The notes below the pieces were generated by a model. That model made no database searches. It saw only the letters and a program-made list of their open reading frames with translations, and was not told the DNA's origin. From Streptomyces sp. NRRL F-2664 (GTDB lineage Bacteria > Actinomycetota > Actinomycetes > Streptomycetales > Streptomycetaceae), in assembly GCF_000719345.1 (NCBI RefSeq), contig NZ_JOFX01000007.1, forward strand, positions 124,001 through 188,000: a stretch of 64,000 nucleotides of DNA, given 5' to 3'. The position numbers and the translations under genes are program-made. This document shows, piece by piece, positions 51,663-61,112 of this stretch. Numbering within the stretch: position 1 is the stretch's first letter; each line of letters starts with the position of its first letter.

Positions 51663-52460
51663 ATGGCGTCCGAGTTCGAGTCGGAGTTCGTGGCGGTGCG
51701 CCGCCACGAGGGCGGGGTCGCGGAGCTGGTCCTGGACCGCCCCAAGGCCATGAACGCGGTGTCCACCGACATGGCCCGCGCCATCGGCGCGGCCTGCGCC
51801 GCGCTGGCCGCGGACCGCTCCGTGCGGGTGGCCGTGCTCTCCTCCGCGGCGGAGCGGGCCTTCTGCGTCGGGGCCGACCTCAAGGAGCGCAACTCCCTGT
51901 CGGACGCCGAGCTGGTACGGCAGCGGCCGACCACGCGCGGGGCGTACGGGGGTGTGCTGGAGCTGCCCATGCCGACGATCGCGGCGGTGCACGGGTTCGC
52001 GCTGGGCGGCGGCTTCGAGCTGGCCCTGGCCTGCGACGTGATCGTCGCCGACGAGACCGCGGTCGTCGGCCTGCCCGAGGTGTCGGTGGGTGTGATCCCG
52101 GGTGGCGGCGGTACGCAGCTGCTGCCGCGCCGCGTGGGCGCCGCGCGGGCCGCCGAGTTGATCTTCACGGCGCGCCGGGTGGAGGCCGCGGAGGCGCTGT
52201 CCCTGGGGCTGGTGGACTCCGTGGTCCCGGCGGGCCGGGACACCGACGAGGCGCTGGCGCTGGCGTCGCGGATGGCCGCGAACTCCCCGGTGGGCCTGCG
52301 CGCGGCCAAGCGCGCGCTGCGCCTGGGGCACGGGATGGACCTGGCGGCGGGTCTGGAGATCGAGGACGCCGCGTGGCGCACGGTCGCTTTCTCGGGTGAC
52401 CGCGCGGAGGGCGTGGCGGCCTTCAACGAGAAGCGCAAGCCGAACTGGCCGGGGGAGTAG
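51663..52460 (+). CDS. Enoyl-CoA hydratase/isomerase family protein
   Basis: A 265-aa crotonase. The CoA-oxyanion blocks are SAAERAFCVGADLKE and AVHGFALGGGFELALACDVIVAD, and PEVSVGVIPGGGGTQLLPRRVG supplies a catalytic Glu. It hydrates 2-enoyl-CoA in fatty acid or branched-chain acid degradation, or acts as a related isomerase. The exact reaction is open. It is monocistronic, with its own promoter and dyad. As I recall, cya, this gene, the GGDEF gene and hutH are neighbours in S. coelicolor as well. Confidence 0.88.
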   Translation: MASEFESEFVAVRRHEGGVAELVLDRPKAMNAVSTDMARAIGAACAALAADRSVRVAVLSSAAERAFCVGADLKERNSLSDAELVRQRPTTRGAYGGVLELPMPTIAAVHGFALGGGFELALACDVIVADETAVVGLPEVSVGVIPGGGGTQLLPRRVGAARAAELIFTARRVEAAEALSLGLVDSVVPAGRDTDEALALASRMAANSPVGLRAAKRALRLGHGMDLAAGLEIEDAAWRTVAFSGDRAEGVAAFNEKRKPNWPGE

Positions 52461-52697
52461 CCCCACCTGCCGGGGCCCGGCCCACTCCGGGTGCTGCCCC
52501 GGTGCCACGGGCCGGGGCTCGGCCCGGGTGGGTGGCCGGCCGGACGGATCGCCGCGCCTGCGGCCCTCGGCCCGCCTCGGTTGCCGGGGCCGGCCGGCGC
52601 CGGGAGTCGGGGGCGGTGCGGGCCGGGGGGAGCTTGGGCGGGCCAAAAACTGGCGCCAATTATCTCAAAATCAGACAAAAGTCCCTAACCTGGGGTG

Positions 52698-53816
52698 ATG
52701 GGAGCTGACGGGCGGCTGCGAGCCGTGGTGGGCCTCGCTCAGGCGATGGCCGCGGCGTGCACGCCGCGCGACAGTGTGCGTGCGGCCGCGCGGGGCGCAC
52801 GGCTGGCGATGGACGGCTCGTTCGCCGCGATCTCCGCGTGGGAGCGCGAGCGCGGTTGCCTGCGCGTGCTCGTCAACGAGGGCGAGCGACGGGTGGGCGA
52901 GGAGGAGTTCCCCGAGGACGAGTCCTACCCGGTGCACGACTTCCCCGAGGTCACCGAGTTCCTCCATGAGCGGTGGGTGGGCGGCGGCGGCCCGCACGCC
53001 TGGGTGGAGAGCGCGGTGGGCGACCGGCCGGGGCGGCGCGTCGAGGCCCTGCGCCGCCGGGGCCGCGGTACGTGCGTGGTCGCACCCGTCGTGCTCAGCG
53101 GGCGGGCCTGGGGCGAGTTGTATGTGGCCCGGGACGAGGGGCTGCCCGACTTCGACGAGGACGACGCGGAGTTCGCCACCGTGCTCGCCGCTGTCGTCGC
53201 GGCCGGCCTCGCGCAGAACGAGCGCCTGGAGGAGGCTCGGCGGCTCGCCTTCACCGATCCGCTGACCGGCCTCGCCAACCGACGGGCGGTCGACATGCGC
53301 CTGGACGAGGCGCTGGAGGAGCACCGGCGGACCGGTGTCGTCGTCAGCCTCGTCGTCTGCGACCTCAACGGGCTGAAGAGGGTCAACGACACCCTCGGGC
53401 ACGCCATGGGCGACCGGCTGCTGGAGCGGTTCGGGTCGGTGCTGAGCCTGTGCGGGGCCATGCTGCCCGGGGCGCTCGTGGCGCGCCTGGGCGGTGACGA
53501 GTTCTGCCTGGTCGGGGTCGGGCCCTCGGCCGACGACGTCGTCCGCGTGAGCGAGGAGCTGTGCACGCGCGCCGCCGCGCTGGAGCTCGGCGAGGGAGTG
53601 GCCTGCGGGGTGGCCTCCACCGGCGATCCGATCGGGCCGCTGAAGTCCTCCCGGCGCCTCTTCCGCCTCGCGGACGCGGCCCAGTACAAGGCGAAGGCGG
53701 CGCGTTCGGCCGGGCCGGTGGTGGCGGGCCGGGACACGGCGGTGGTACGCCTCGCGGACGCCGCCGCCCAGGAGGAGGCGCCCGGCGAGCGGCGGCGCTT
53801 CCGCGGCCGGCCATGA
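52698..53816 (+). CDS. cdgE: GAF-GGDEF diguanylate cyclase
   Basis: A 372-aa soluble protein. The N-terminal GAF-like sensor covers about residues 10-165 (SFAAISAWERERGCLRVLVNEG...CVVAPVVLSGRAWGELYVARDE). The GGDEF domain begins FTDPLTGLANRRAVDMRLDEAL and keeps the active loop ARLGGDEFCLVG. It should convert two GTP to c-di-GMP, the second messenger that holds BldD active and delays development. The upstream inhibitory RxxD site is not obvious. The arrangement and location next to hutH fit CdgE, though the symbol is from memory. ATG 52698 or GTG 52695. Confidence 0.85.
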   Translation: MGADGRLRAVVGLAQAMAAACTPRDSVRAAARGARLAMDGSFAAISAWERERGCLRVLVNEGERRVGEEEFPEDESYPVHDFPEVTEFLHERWVGGGGPHAWVESAVGDRPGRRVEALRRRGRGTCVVAPVVLSGRAWGELYVARDEGLPDFDEDDAEFATVLAAVVAAGLAQNERLEEARRLAFTDPLTGLANRRAVDMRLDEALEEHRRTGVVVSLVVCDLNGLKRVNDTLGHAMGDRLLERFGSVLSLCGAMLPGALVARLGGDEFCLVGVGPSADDVVRVSEELCTRAAALELGEGVACGVASTGDPIGPLKSSRRLFRLADAAQYKAKAARSAGPVVAGRDTAVVRLADAAAQEEAPGERRRFRGRP

Positions 53817-53982
53817 CCACGCCGGCCTGCCCGGCGCCGGCACTGCCCGCGCCGGCAGTCCCCGCGCCGCGCCCCGCGCCCGGCCCCCCGCCCGGCCCCG
53901 TCGGGTAAGGGGCCCGCTGGGTGCGCGATCGTGACAGTTCCAGCTAGTGACATGCAGCGATTCAATCCGTAGGGTGCTGAAT

Positions 53983-55530
53983 ATGGATATGCACACTGTC
54001 GTGGTGGGGACGTCCGGTACCACCGCCGAGGACGTCATCGCCGTTGCCCGGGGCAACGCACGGGTCGAGCTGTCCGGCGAGGCGCTCGACGCCCTCGCCC
54101 GCGCCCGCGGGATCGTCGACGCGCTGGCCGCCAAGCCCGAGCCCGTCTACGGGGTGTCCACCGGGTTCGGCGCCCTCGCCTCCCGGCACATCAGTCCCGA
54201 GCTGCGGGCCCAGCTCCAGCGCAACATCGTCCGCTCGCACGCCGCCGGCATGGGTCCGCGCGTCGAGCGCGAGGTGGTCCGCGCGCTGATGTTCCTCCGG
54301 CTCAAGACCGTCGCCTCCGGCCACACCGGTGTGCGCCCCTCGGTGGCGCAGACCATGGCCGCCGTGCTGAACGCCGGGATCACCCCGGTCGTCCACGAGT
54401 ACGGCTCCCTCGGCTGCTCCGGCGACCTGGCACCGCTGTCCCACTGCGCGCTCACTCTCATGGGCGAGGGCGACGCCGAGGGCCCCGACGGCACCGTCCG
54501 GCCCGCCGGCGAGCTGCTCGCCGAGCACGGCATCGAGCCCGTCGAGCTCCGCGAGAAGGAGGGCCTCGCCCTCCTCAACGGCACCGACGGCATGCTCGGC
54601 ATGCTGGTCATGGCCCTCGCCGACCTCGACCGGCTCTACAAGTCCGCCGACATCACCGCCGCCCTCACCCTGGAGGCGCTGCTCGGCACGGAGAAGGTCC
54701 TGCAGCCCGAGCTGCACGCCATCCGCCCGCACCCCGGCCAGGGCGCCTCCGCCGCCAACATGGCCGCCGTGCTGAAGGGCTCCGGGCTGACCGGGCACTT
54801 CCAGGAGGAGTCCGCACCGCGCGTGCAGGACGCGTACTCCGTGCGCTGCGCCCCGCAGGTGGCCGGCGCCGGCCGCGACACCATGGCGCACGCCGCCCTG
54901 GTCGCCTCCCGCGAGCTGGCCTCCGCCGTGGACAATCCGGTGGTGCTGCCCGACGGCCGCGTGGAGTCCAACGGCAACTTCCACGGCGCCCCCGTCGCCT
55001 ACGTCCTGGACTTCCTCGCCATCGCCGCCGCCGACCTCGGCTCCATCGCCGAGCGCCGCACCGACCGGCTGCTCGACAAGAACCGCAGCCACGGCCTGCC
55101 GCCGTTCCTCGCGGAGGACGCCGGCGTGGACTCCGGTCTGATGATCGCCCAGTACACGCAGGCCGCCCTGGTCAGCGAGATGAAGCGGCTCGCCGTGCCG
55201 GCCTCGGCCGACTCGATCCCCTCCTCCGCCATGCAGGAGGACCACGTGTCGATGGGCTGGTCGGCCGCCCGCAAGCTGCGTACCGCCGTCGACAACCTGA
55301 CGCGGATCATCGCCGTCGAGCTGTACGCGGCCACCCGCGCCATCGAACTGCGGCACGGGCTGACGGCCGCCCCGGCCAGCCTCGCCGCGATCGCCGGAGC
55401 ACGCGCGGCGGGCGTGCAGGGGCCGGGGCCGGACCGTTTCCTCGCCCCCGACCTGGCCGCCGCCGACGAGTTCGTCCGTACGGGCGGGCTGGTCGCCGCG
55501 GTGGAGTCGGTGACGGGCCCGCTCGCCTGA
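53983..55530 (+). CDS. hutH: Histidine ammonia-lyase
   Basis: A 515-aa enzyme beginning MDMHTVVVGTSGTTAEDV, as in the S. griseus protein. The cofactor-forming triad is Cys-Ser-Gly (YGSLGCSGDLAPLSH), the normal form in Streptomyces, in place of Ala-Ser-Gly. The substrate blocks YGVSTGFGALA and NPVV are present. It removes ammonia from histidine to give urocanate, the first step of histidine use. No other hut gene is in the window. A long hairpin terminator follows 20 bp after the stop. Confidence 0.97.
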   Translation: MDMHTVVVGTSGTTAEDVIAVARGNARVELSGEALDALARARGIVDALAAKPEPVYGVSTGFGALASRHISPELRAQLQRNIVRSHAAGMGPRVEREVVRALMFLRLKTVASGHTGVRPSVAQTMAAVLNAGITPVVHEYGSLGCSGDLAPLSHCALTLMGEGDAEGPDGTVRPAGELLAEHGIEPVELREKEGLALLNGTDGMLGMLVMALADLDRLYKSADITAALTLEALLGTEKVLQPELHAIRPHPGQGASAANMAAVLKGSGLTGHFQEESAPRVQDAYSVRCAPQVAGAGRDTMAHAALVASRELASAVDNPVVLPDGRVESNGNFHGAPVAYVLDFLAIAAADLGSIAERRTDRLLDKNRSHGLPPFLAEDAGVDSGLMIAQYTQAALVSEMKRLAVPASADSIPSSAMQEDHVSMGWSAARKLRTAVDNLTRIIAVELYAATRAIELRHGLTAAPASLAAIAGARAAGVQGPGPDRFLAPDLAAADEFVRTGGLVAAVESVTGPLA

Positions 55531-55550
55531 CCCTCCGCATCGGTACCGCA

Positions 55551-55603
55551 CGAACGGCGGGGGCCGCCCCGGGACGGATCCCGGAGCGGCCCCCGCCGTT
55601 CGT
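55551..55603. terminator. Long bidirectional terminator after hutH
   Basis: A perfect 17-bp stem pairs 55551-55567 with 55587-55603; the 19-nt interior contains a further small CCGGGA/TCCCGG hairpin. It separates hutH from the convergent LAXTG gene. Confidence 0.9.
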
Positions 55604-55636
55604 TTGCCCTGTGCCCGCGAGCCGGCTGCCGCGGGG

Positions 55637-55975
55637 TCACGCCCCGGGGGAGCGGCGCACCGAGAAGGCCACGAAGGCAGCCCCGACACCGAGGCAGAAG
55701 GTCCCGCCCAGCAGGTACGGGGTGGTGTCGACCGAACCGGTGTCCGCGAGCGAGAGGGACTGCGCCCGAGCGCCGGAAGCGGAAGGGGCCGAGCCCGTGA
55801 TGGTCCCGGTGGCCGCCGCCCCGTCGGCCGTGACCGCGGTGTTCGCGCCCGCGGGTACGCCGGAGGCTCTCTCCGCCGGGTCCGGCGCGGTCGCACCAGC
55901 CGAGGGCACGAACCACAGGGCGGCGAGGAGGGTGGTCGCTCCGAGAGCGGTGAGCAGCGGTCGCCGTGCGGACAC
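55637..55975 (-). CDS. Small sortase-anchored (LAXTG) surface protein
   Basis: A 112-aa protein. A signal peptide (LLTALGATTLLAALWFVPSAGATA) is followed by a 45-residue Ala/Thr/Gly/Ser spacer. LADTG lies at residues 76-80, a helix at about 86-105 and an Arg-Arg tail. LAXTG is the recognition motif of class E sortases in Streptomyces, so the protein should be cut between Thr and Gly and linked to peptidoglycan. The exposed part is only about 50 residues without cysteine or a known domain, so it may act as a spacer or a surface modifier. Confidence 0.8.
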   Translation of the reverse strand: MSARRPLLTALGATTLLAALWFVPSAGATAPDPAERASGVPAGANTAVTADGAAATGTITGSAPSASGARAQSLSLADTGSVDTTPYLLGGTFCLGVGAAFVAFSVRRSPGA

Positions 55976-56082
55976 GGTGCGATCCCCCTTGTGGCAGCAG
56001 CGAATTGGCCGTGTGCGGTGATGCTACGGAAAGGGGCGGGTCGTGGGAAAGTCAGGGCTTCCGCGGGCTTACTCTCCGTCGT

Positions 56083-56424
56083 ATGAACCCTTCTGAGACA
56101 TCACGATATGTACGACTTCGGGTGGATCTGGTACTTGAAGTGCCGGACGCCCAGGCGCTCACGGGAGCCGCGCTCGAACACATCAAGGCCGACGAGTTCA
56201 TGCCGGACGAGGAACGCAGCCATGCGGAAGCCGCCGTCCGGGAGGACGAATCGGAGGCCCTCGCCTACCTCGTCGACCCCACCGACCTGGTCCTCGACAT
56301 CCCCGGGGTGGAGCTGGCGCAGGCCTCCTGGAGCAGCGAGCCCGTCGAATACGACCCCGAGTCGATGGAGTGGGACCTCGACGAGGAAGATGGGGACTTC
56401 GACGAAGAACCCGACAACGCCTGA
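56083..56424 (+). CDS. Conserved acidic protein of unknown function
   Basis: A 113-aa protein starting at ATG 56083 (MNPSETSRYVRLRVDLVLEV). It is strongly acidic, ending in an Asp/Glu-rich tail (DLDEEDGDFDEEP), with no signal peptide, cysteine or known motif. The clean codon bias and position between hutH and the L,D-transpeptidase suggest a genuine core Streptomyces gene. No function can be given. Confidence 0.7.
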   Translation: MNPSETSRYVRLRVDLVLEVPDAQALTGAALEHIKADEFMPDEERSHAEAAVREDESEALAYLVDPTDLVLDIPGVELAQASWSSEPVEYDPESMEWDLDEEDGDFDEEPDNA

Positions 56425-56569
56425 CCGTGCGGTTGCCCACATCCCAACGGAATGTGGAACCGGCCGGCGCCGTTAACGCGTTGTCAGGACCAGGCAGGGG
56501 GCTGCGTCCCCCTGCCGGGCCAACCCCGGGACGGCGGTCTCGGGGTTCCCGGCAACGATGGAGTGGCGT

Positions 56570-57829
56570 GTGAGGACGGACAGCAAGCGGCGGAGAAGGG
56601 CCCTGGCGGCCATATCCGTCGTGCTCGGCGGCGTACTGGTGCTCTCGGCGTGCAACGACGAGGGCGGCGGCGACCCGAAGGGCAACGGGGAGGCCAGCAA
56701 GTCCCAGGCGGACGTGGACGCGGCAGCGGCCAAGGACGCCTCGAAGGCCAAGATCACCATCACGCCGAAGGACGGCGCGACCAACGTCGGTCTCAACGAC
56801 TCGGCGAACGTGGCCGTCACCGACGGCACGCTCACGCAGGTGGAGCTCAAGACGAGCGAGGGCACGGCCGTCGCCGGCGACATGGCCGCCGACGGCAAGA
56901 GCTGGAAGCCGAAGGGCGCCCTGAAGCGCTCGACGAAGTACGCCCTGTCGGCGACGGCCAAGGACGCCGACGGCAAGGAGGCGCACGAGAACGCCTCCTT
57001 CACGACCATCTCCCCGGAGAACAGCTTCGTGGCCTCCTTCGTGCCGGAGGACGGCCAGACCGTCGGCGTCGGCATGCCGGTCTCGATCACCTTCAACAAG
57101 GCGATCAAGGACAAGAAGGCCGTCCAGGCGGGCATCACCGTCTCCTCCAGCAGCGGTCAGGAGGTCGTCGGCCACTGGTTCAGCGCCCAGCGCCTGGACT
57201 TCCGCCCCGAGCAGTACTGGCAGGCCGGCTCGACCGTCACGCTGAAGCTGGCGCTGGAAGGCGTGCAGGGCGCGCCCGGTGTCCAGGGCGTCCAGAGCAA
57301 GACCGTCACCTTCAAGATCGGCCGCAGCCAGGTCTCCACGGTCGACGCGAAGACGAAGAAGATGACGGTCACCCGGGACGGCGCGGTCATCAAGACCATC
57401 CCGATCTCCGCGGGCGCCCCCGCCAACCCGACCTACAACGGTCAGATGGTGATCTCCGAGAAGTTCAAGGAGACCCGGATGAACGGCGCGACCGTCGGCT
57501 TCACCGACGCCGACGGCAAGGGCGAGTACGACATCAAGGACGTCCCGCACGCGATGCGCCTGTCGACCTCCGGGACGTTCCTGCACGGCAACTATTGGGG
57601 CGCCGACTCGATCTTCGGCAGCGTGAACACCAGCCACGGCTGTGTCGGCCTGAACGACGTCAAGGGCGCGGGCGACCCGAACCAGCCGGCCGCCTGGTTC
57701 TACGACAACTCGCTCATCGGCGACGTCGTCACGGTGGTCAACTCCCCGGACAAGACCATCAAGCCGGACAACGGCCTCAACGGCTGGAACATGAGCTGGG
57801 CCGAGTGGAAGGCAGGCTCGGCCGCCTGA
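56570..57829 (+). CDS. L,D-transpeptidase lipoprotein (YkuD family)
   Basis: A 419-aa protein. GTG 56570 is chosen because GGAG lies six bases before it; ATG 56558 is in frame. A basic region and hydrophobic stretch end in the lipobox VLSACN. Two beta-rich Ig-like regions follow (about residues 65-260). The YkuD catalytic domain has FLHGNYWGADSIFGSVNTSHGCVGL, with the nucleophile Cys in SHGC. It forms 3-3 cross-links in peptidoglycan outside the membrane. The layout is that of mycobacterial Ldt proteins. Confidence 0.93.
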   Translation: MRTDSKRRRRALAAISVVLGGVLVLSACNDEGGGDPKGNGEASKSQADVDAAAAKDASKAKITITPKDGATNVGLNDSANVAVTDGTLTQVELKTSEGTAVAGDMAADGKSWKPKGALKRSTKYALSATAKDADGKEAHENASFTTISPENSFVASFVPEDGQTVGVGMPVSITFNKAIKDKKAVQAGITVSSSSGQEVVGHWFSAQRLDFRPEQYWQAGSTVTLKLALEGVQGAPGVQGVQSKTVTFKIGRSQVSTVDAKTKKMTVTRDGAVIKTIPISAGAPANPTYNGQMVISEKFKETRMNGATVGFTDADGKGEYDIKDVPHAMRLSTSGTFLHGNYWGADSIFGSVNTSHGCVGLNDVKGAGDPNQPAAWFYDNSLIGDVVTVVNSPDKTIKPDNGLNGWNMSWAEWKAGSAA

Positions 57830-57864
57830 CACAGGACGCGGCCGGCACGCGTACGCACCGCACG

Positions 57865-57900
57865 GGACGGCGGGGAATCCTCACGGGTTCCCCGCCGTCC
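57865..57900 (+). terminator. Terminator after the L,D-transpeptidase gene
   Basis: A perfect 13-bp stem pairs 57865-57877 (GGACGGCGGGGAA) with 57888-57900 around a 10-nt loop, 36 bp after the stop. Confidence 0.85.
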
Positions 57901-57950
57901 GCCGTTCCCTGCCGTCCGCCGTCCCCGGCGGCGCCGGGGAGGCGGGCCGA

Positions 57951-58022
57951 ACCCCGGGGCGGCCGAAGACCCCGGGACGGCCGACGACCCCGGGGCGGCC
58001 GAAAACTCCGGGGCGGCAGGTC
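57951..58022. repeat. 18-bp tandem repeat, about 3.5 copies
   Basis: Units start at 57951, 57969, 57987 and 58005, each ACCCCGGGGCGGCCGAAG-like. The first three differ at two to four positions and the last is partial. It ends 24 bp before the start of the broken GNAT gene. There is no spacer-repeat pattern, so it is not CRISPR. Confidence 0.75.
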
Positions 58023-58045
58023 CGGACACCCCCTAGATTCGGCCC

Positions 58046-59004
58046 ATGACGATCCGCGCCCTCGCCCTGCCCCCGACCGACGCCGAGGTGGACGCCTGGC
58101 TGGCGGTCCTGGCCTCCGCCGCGGCCGCCGACTGCCCGGAGCTGCCCGCACCCTCCCGGGTGGAGGTCGCCGGGCGGCTGCGCGTGACGCCGGCGCGCGG
58201 CAGGCCGTGCTGTGGACGGCCGGCGAGGACACGGGCGTGGCGGCCCTGCTGCTCTTCACCGAGGAGGGCAACACGCACAACGCCTTCCTGGACGTGCTGA
58301 CGGTGCGCCCCGAGGAGCGGCGCCGGGGCGTCGGCACCGCCCTGTGGGAGCGGGTCCGCGAGGAACTGCTCGCCCAGGGCCGGACCTCCGTCGCCGCCAT
58401 GGTCACCCTCGACGGACCCGGTCAGGCCTTCGCGGAGGCGCTGGGCTTCACGAACGTCCTGCCGATGGCCTGGTACGTGCAGGACCTCCCGCCCGCCGGA
58501 CCCGCCCCGGCCCCCGAGACGCCCGGCTACGAACTCCTGACCTGGCACGGCCTCGTCCCCGACGCGTGGGCACCCGCGGCGGCGGCCGCGCACGCGGCCA
58601 TGGAGGACGCACCGACCGGCGACATGGAGGAGCGCATCCAGACGTGGACCGCCCAGCGGCTGCACACGCTCCAGCAGTTGATCCTCGACCGGGGCGGGGA
58701 GATGGTCACCGTCGCGGCGGTGACCCCCGACGGCGAAGTGGCGGCCTACACGGAGATCGTCCTGCCGGACCCCGCGGGCACCGGCGCCGTCCAGTACGAC
58801 ACGGTGGTCGTCCCCGCCCACCGCGGCCGCGGCCTCGGACGCGCCGTGAAACGGCACATGGCCGTCCAGGCCGCCGCCCGATACCCGCGGCTGCGCCGCA
58901 TCGCCACGACGGTGGCCGACGAGAACGGCCCCATGCGGGCGGTGAACGAGGCGCTCGGCCACCGGCGGGAGCGCGGCGTCGGCATCTTCCAGATCAAGCT
59001 CTAG
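58046..59004 (+). pseudogene. GNAT acetyltransferase gene broken by a -1 frameshift
   Basis: The first 50 codons from ATG 58046 (MTIRALALPPTDAEVDAWLAV...RVEVAGRLRV) and the rest of a two-domain GNAT (QAVLWTAGEDTG onward) are in different frames. The join is near 58190-58200, inside CCGGCGCGCGG; adding one base there restores a protein of about 319 aa. Downstream, VLTVRPEERRRGVGTALWERV and VVVPAHRGRGLGRAVKRHM are intact acetyl-CoA sites of two tandem GNAT domains. Either the gene is newly inactivated or the GC-rich run was misread. The downstream part shows no other damage. Confidence 0.75.
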
Positions 59005-59091
59005 GGCGCCAGAACCCGCCGTCCCGCGGGTCCCCGCCCGCTTCCGCACGGGCCCGGAGGCCGCCGCGCGCCGGCGGGGACCGCCTGGCGG

Positions 59092-59760
59092 CTACTCGCC
59101 GGCTGCCGGGGCCACACCGATCGGGCAGGAGACACCCGTCCCGCCGATGCCGCAGTAGCCGCCCGGGTTCTTGTCCAGGTACTGCTGGTGGTGCGCCTCC
59201 GCCGGCCAGAACGGGCGGTCCGACGCCGGCAGGACGGCCGTGGTGATCGGGCCGTAGCCCGAGGAGGACAGCACCTGCTGGTAGGCGGCCCGGGAGGCCT
59301 CCGCCGTCGCCTGCTGGGCGGGGGAGTGGGTGTAGACCGCCGAGCGGTACTGGGTGCCGACGTCGTTGCCCTGGCGGAAGCCCTGGGTGGGGTCGTGGGA
59401 CTCCCAGAACAGCTTCAGCAGGGCCGCGTAGGAGACCTGCGCGGGGTCGAAGACCACGCGGACGACCTCGGTGTGCCCCGTCAGGCCCGAGCACACCTCC
59501 TCGTACGTCGGATTCTCGGTGAAGCCGCCCTGGTAGCCGGCCAGCGTGGTCCACACCCCGGGGGTCTGCCAGAACTTCCGCTCCGCGCCCCAGAAACAGC
59601 CCAGTCCGAAGTCGGCGACCTCCAGGTGGGCCGGATACGGGCCGGCCAGCGGATTGCCCAGCACGGTGTGCTTCTCGGGCAGGGCGAACAGCGGCTCCGC
59701 GCGGCCCGTCAGGGCCTCCTCGCGGGTGGGGAGCTCGGGCGTACGGCGGTACGAGAACAT
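59092..59760 (-). CDS. msrA: Peptide-methionine (S)-S-oxide reductase
   Basis: A 222-aa MsrA with an AGGAGGG ribosome site before ATG 59760. The catalytic block is [29 protein letters not shown], and [13 protein letters not shown] and [14 protein letters not shown] are the other conserved parts. Resolving cysteines lie near the C-terminus ([16 protein letters not shown]). It repairs oxidised methionine with thioredoxin in the cytoplasm. It is a single gene, with no msrB nearby. Confidence 0.95.
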   Translation of the reverse strand: MFSYRRTPELPTREEALTGRAEPLFALPEKHTVLGNPLAGPYPAHLEVADFGLGCFWGAERKFWQTPGVWTTLAGYQGGFTENPTYEEVCSGLTGHTEVVRVVFDPAQVSYAALLKLFWESHDPTQGFRQGNDVGTQYRSAVYTHSPAQQATAEASRAAYQQVLSSSGYGPITTAVLPASDRPFWPAEAHHQQYLDKNPGGYCGIGGTGVSCPIGVAPAAGE

Positions 59761-59928
59761 GGATTCCCTCCTTGTGGAAGGGACAACGGACGCGGGCGGG
59801 CCGGGATTCCCCGCCCTGCCCCCCTCCTGCCCCACAGGCATCCCACGCCACCATGATCGCGGTGTCGGCGTTGACGAGGGCAACCGTTCGTCGCCGTCCG
59901 CGGTGGGGGTACCCGCGCGTAGCCCCCG

Positions 59929-61035
59929 CTACTGGGGGAGCGTGGCCGGGGAGCCGCCGTTCGCCTCGTAGCCGGCGACCGCCAGCGCCCGGTACACCGC
60001 GTACTGCGCCGCCGGGTCCTCCGCCGCCGACCACGGCAGCGCGCCCACGTAGCCGTCGACGTGCCGGACCTGCTCCATCGCCTCCGCCCAGCGCTCCATG
60101 TTCACCAGGAACATCAGCAGCAGGTGCCGTACGTGCGCCAGCATCGGGTCGTCCTGCCGGGCCGTGTGCACCGCGTACAGGGCGCCCTCCACGGCGCGCG
60201 TCACGGCCTCACTGCGGTGGAAACCGCTGCTCAGGATCATGTCCGGCAGGTTCTCGTACAGCGCGAACAGGGGCAGCGCCGCCAGCAGCGAGCCCTGCGG
60301 GGCGCGGGCCGCGGCGGCGTGCGCGAAGGCGTCGGCCTTCTCCCGCGAGCCGTGCCACTTCGCGCACCAGTAGTGCAGGGCCGCCAGGTGGGCGCCCATG
60401 TGCTCCGGCGCCCGGTCGATGACCTTCGCCCACAGCTCGTCGAACTGCGCCTCCGGGTACGCAAGTCCCCGGGCGATCGCCAGCTCCGTGATGTACGGGA
60501 CCGGGTCCCCCGGCGCCAGCAGCGCCGCCCTGCGGCACGCCTCCCGCGCCTCCTCCAGGATGATCCGGTGGTCCTCGGAGCCGACCCCGCCCGACTGCCG
60601 CCACGCCTGCTGCACCAGCAACTCGGCGTGCACCTGCGCGCCGCCCGCGTCCTTGTCCGCCTCCAGCCGCCACGCCTTCAGCCACTGCGCGCCCGTACCC
60701 GGCTGCGCCGCCAGTTCCAGCGCCGCCGAGCCGCCGAAGGCCTGCACGCGCTGCCAGCGCCGCTCACCCTCGCGGGGGGTCCCGGCGAGCAGCTGCGAGG
60801 CCGCCTGCCACTGCCCGGTGCGCCGCACGTTGTCGAGGGCGTCCATCAGGTCCTGGTCGGGCCCGGGGATGCGGATGTCGAGGTCCTCCTGGCGGTCGAA
60901 CCCGTAGTTCGCGGGATCGGCGGCGTCGGGGCTGCCCGGCGCGACCAGGCGGATGCCGCCGCGCCGGCGCCGGACGAACGGGCCGACGATGAACACGATC
61001 ATGAGCATCGCGAACAGGAACCACAGAATCTCCAT
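59929..61035 (-). CDS. Membrane-anchored helical-repeat protein
   Basis: A 368-aa protein with one N-terminal membrane helix (MEILWFLFAMLMIVFIVGPFV) followed by a basic RRRR stop-transfer signal. The rest is predicted to be helical, with TPR-like hairpins (GQWQAASQLLAGTPREGERRWQRVQAF, REACRRAALLAPGDPVPYITELAIARG). It probably faces the cytoplasm and acts in protein contacts. The family has no assigned role that I know. It is divergent from metB with 77 bp between the starts. Confidence 0.75.
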   Translation of the reverse strand: MEILWFLFAMLMIVFIVGPFVRRRRGGIRLVAPGSPDAADPANYGFDRQEDLDIRIPGPDQDLMDALDNVRRTGQWQAASQLLAGTPREGERRWQRVQAFGGSAALELAAQPGTGAQWLKAWRLEADKDAGGAQVHAELLVQQAWRQSGGVGSEDHRIILEEAREACRRAALLAPGDPVPYITELAIARGLAYPEAQFDELWAKVIDRAPEHMGAHLAALHYWCAKWHGSREKADAFAHAAAARAPQGSLLAALPLFALYENLPDMILSSGFHRSEAVTRAVEGALYAVHTARQDDPMLAHVRHLLLMFLVNMERWAEAMEQVRHVDGYVGALPWSAAEDPAAQYAVYRALAVAGYEANGGSPATLPQ

Positions 61036-61112
61036 GCCTCCAGCGAACCAGACCGAGGGGGCGACAGGCCAATAGGGGGGGTGCACAGCGGGCCTGGGCA
61101 TAGCATCGGACC

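Noticed and set aside
53931..53951. GTGAC direct repeat before hutH as an AfsQ1 site
   Set aside because: The gap between repeats is 11 bases, not the 6 of the AfsQ1 pattern.
53983..55530. Cys-Ser-Gly in place of Ala-Ser-Gly in HutH as a defect
   Set aside because: Streptomyces histidine ammonia-lyases normally form the cofactor from Cys-Ser-Gly.
57951..58022. Tandem repeat considered as a CRISPR array
   Set aside because: The units are contiguous without spacers and there are no cas genes in the window.
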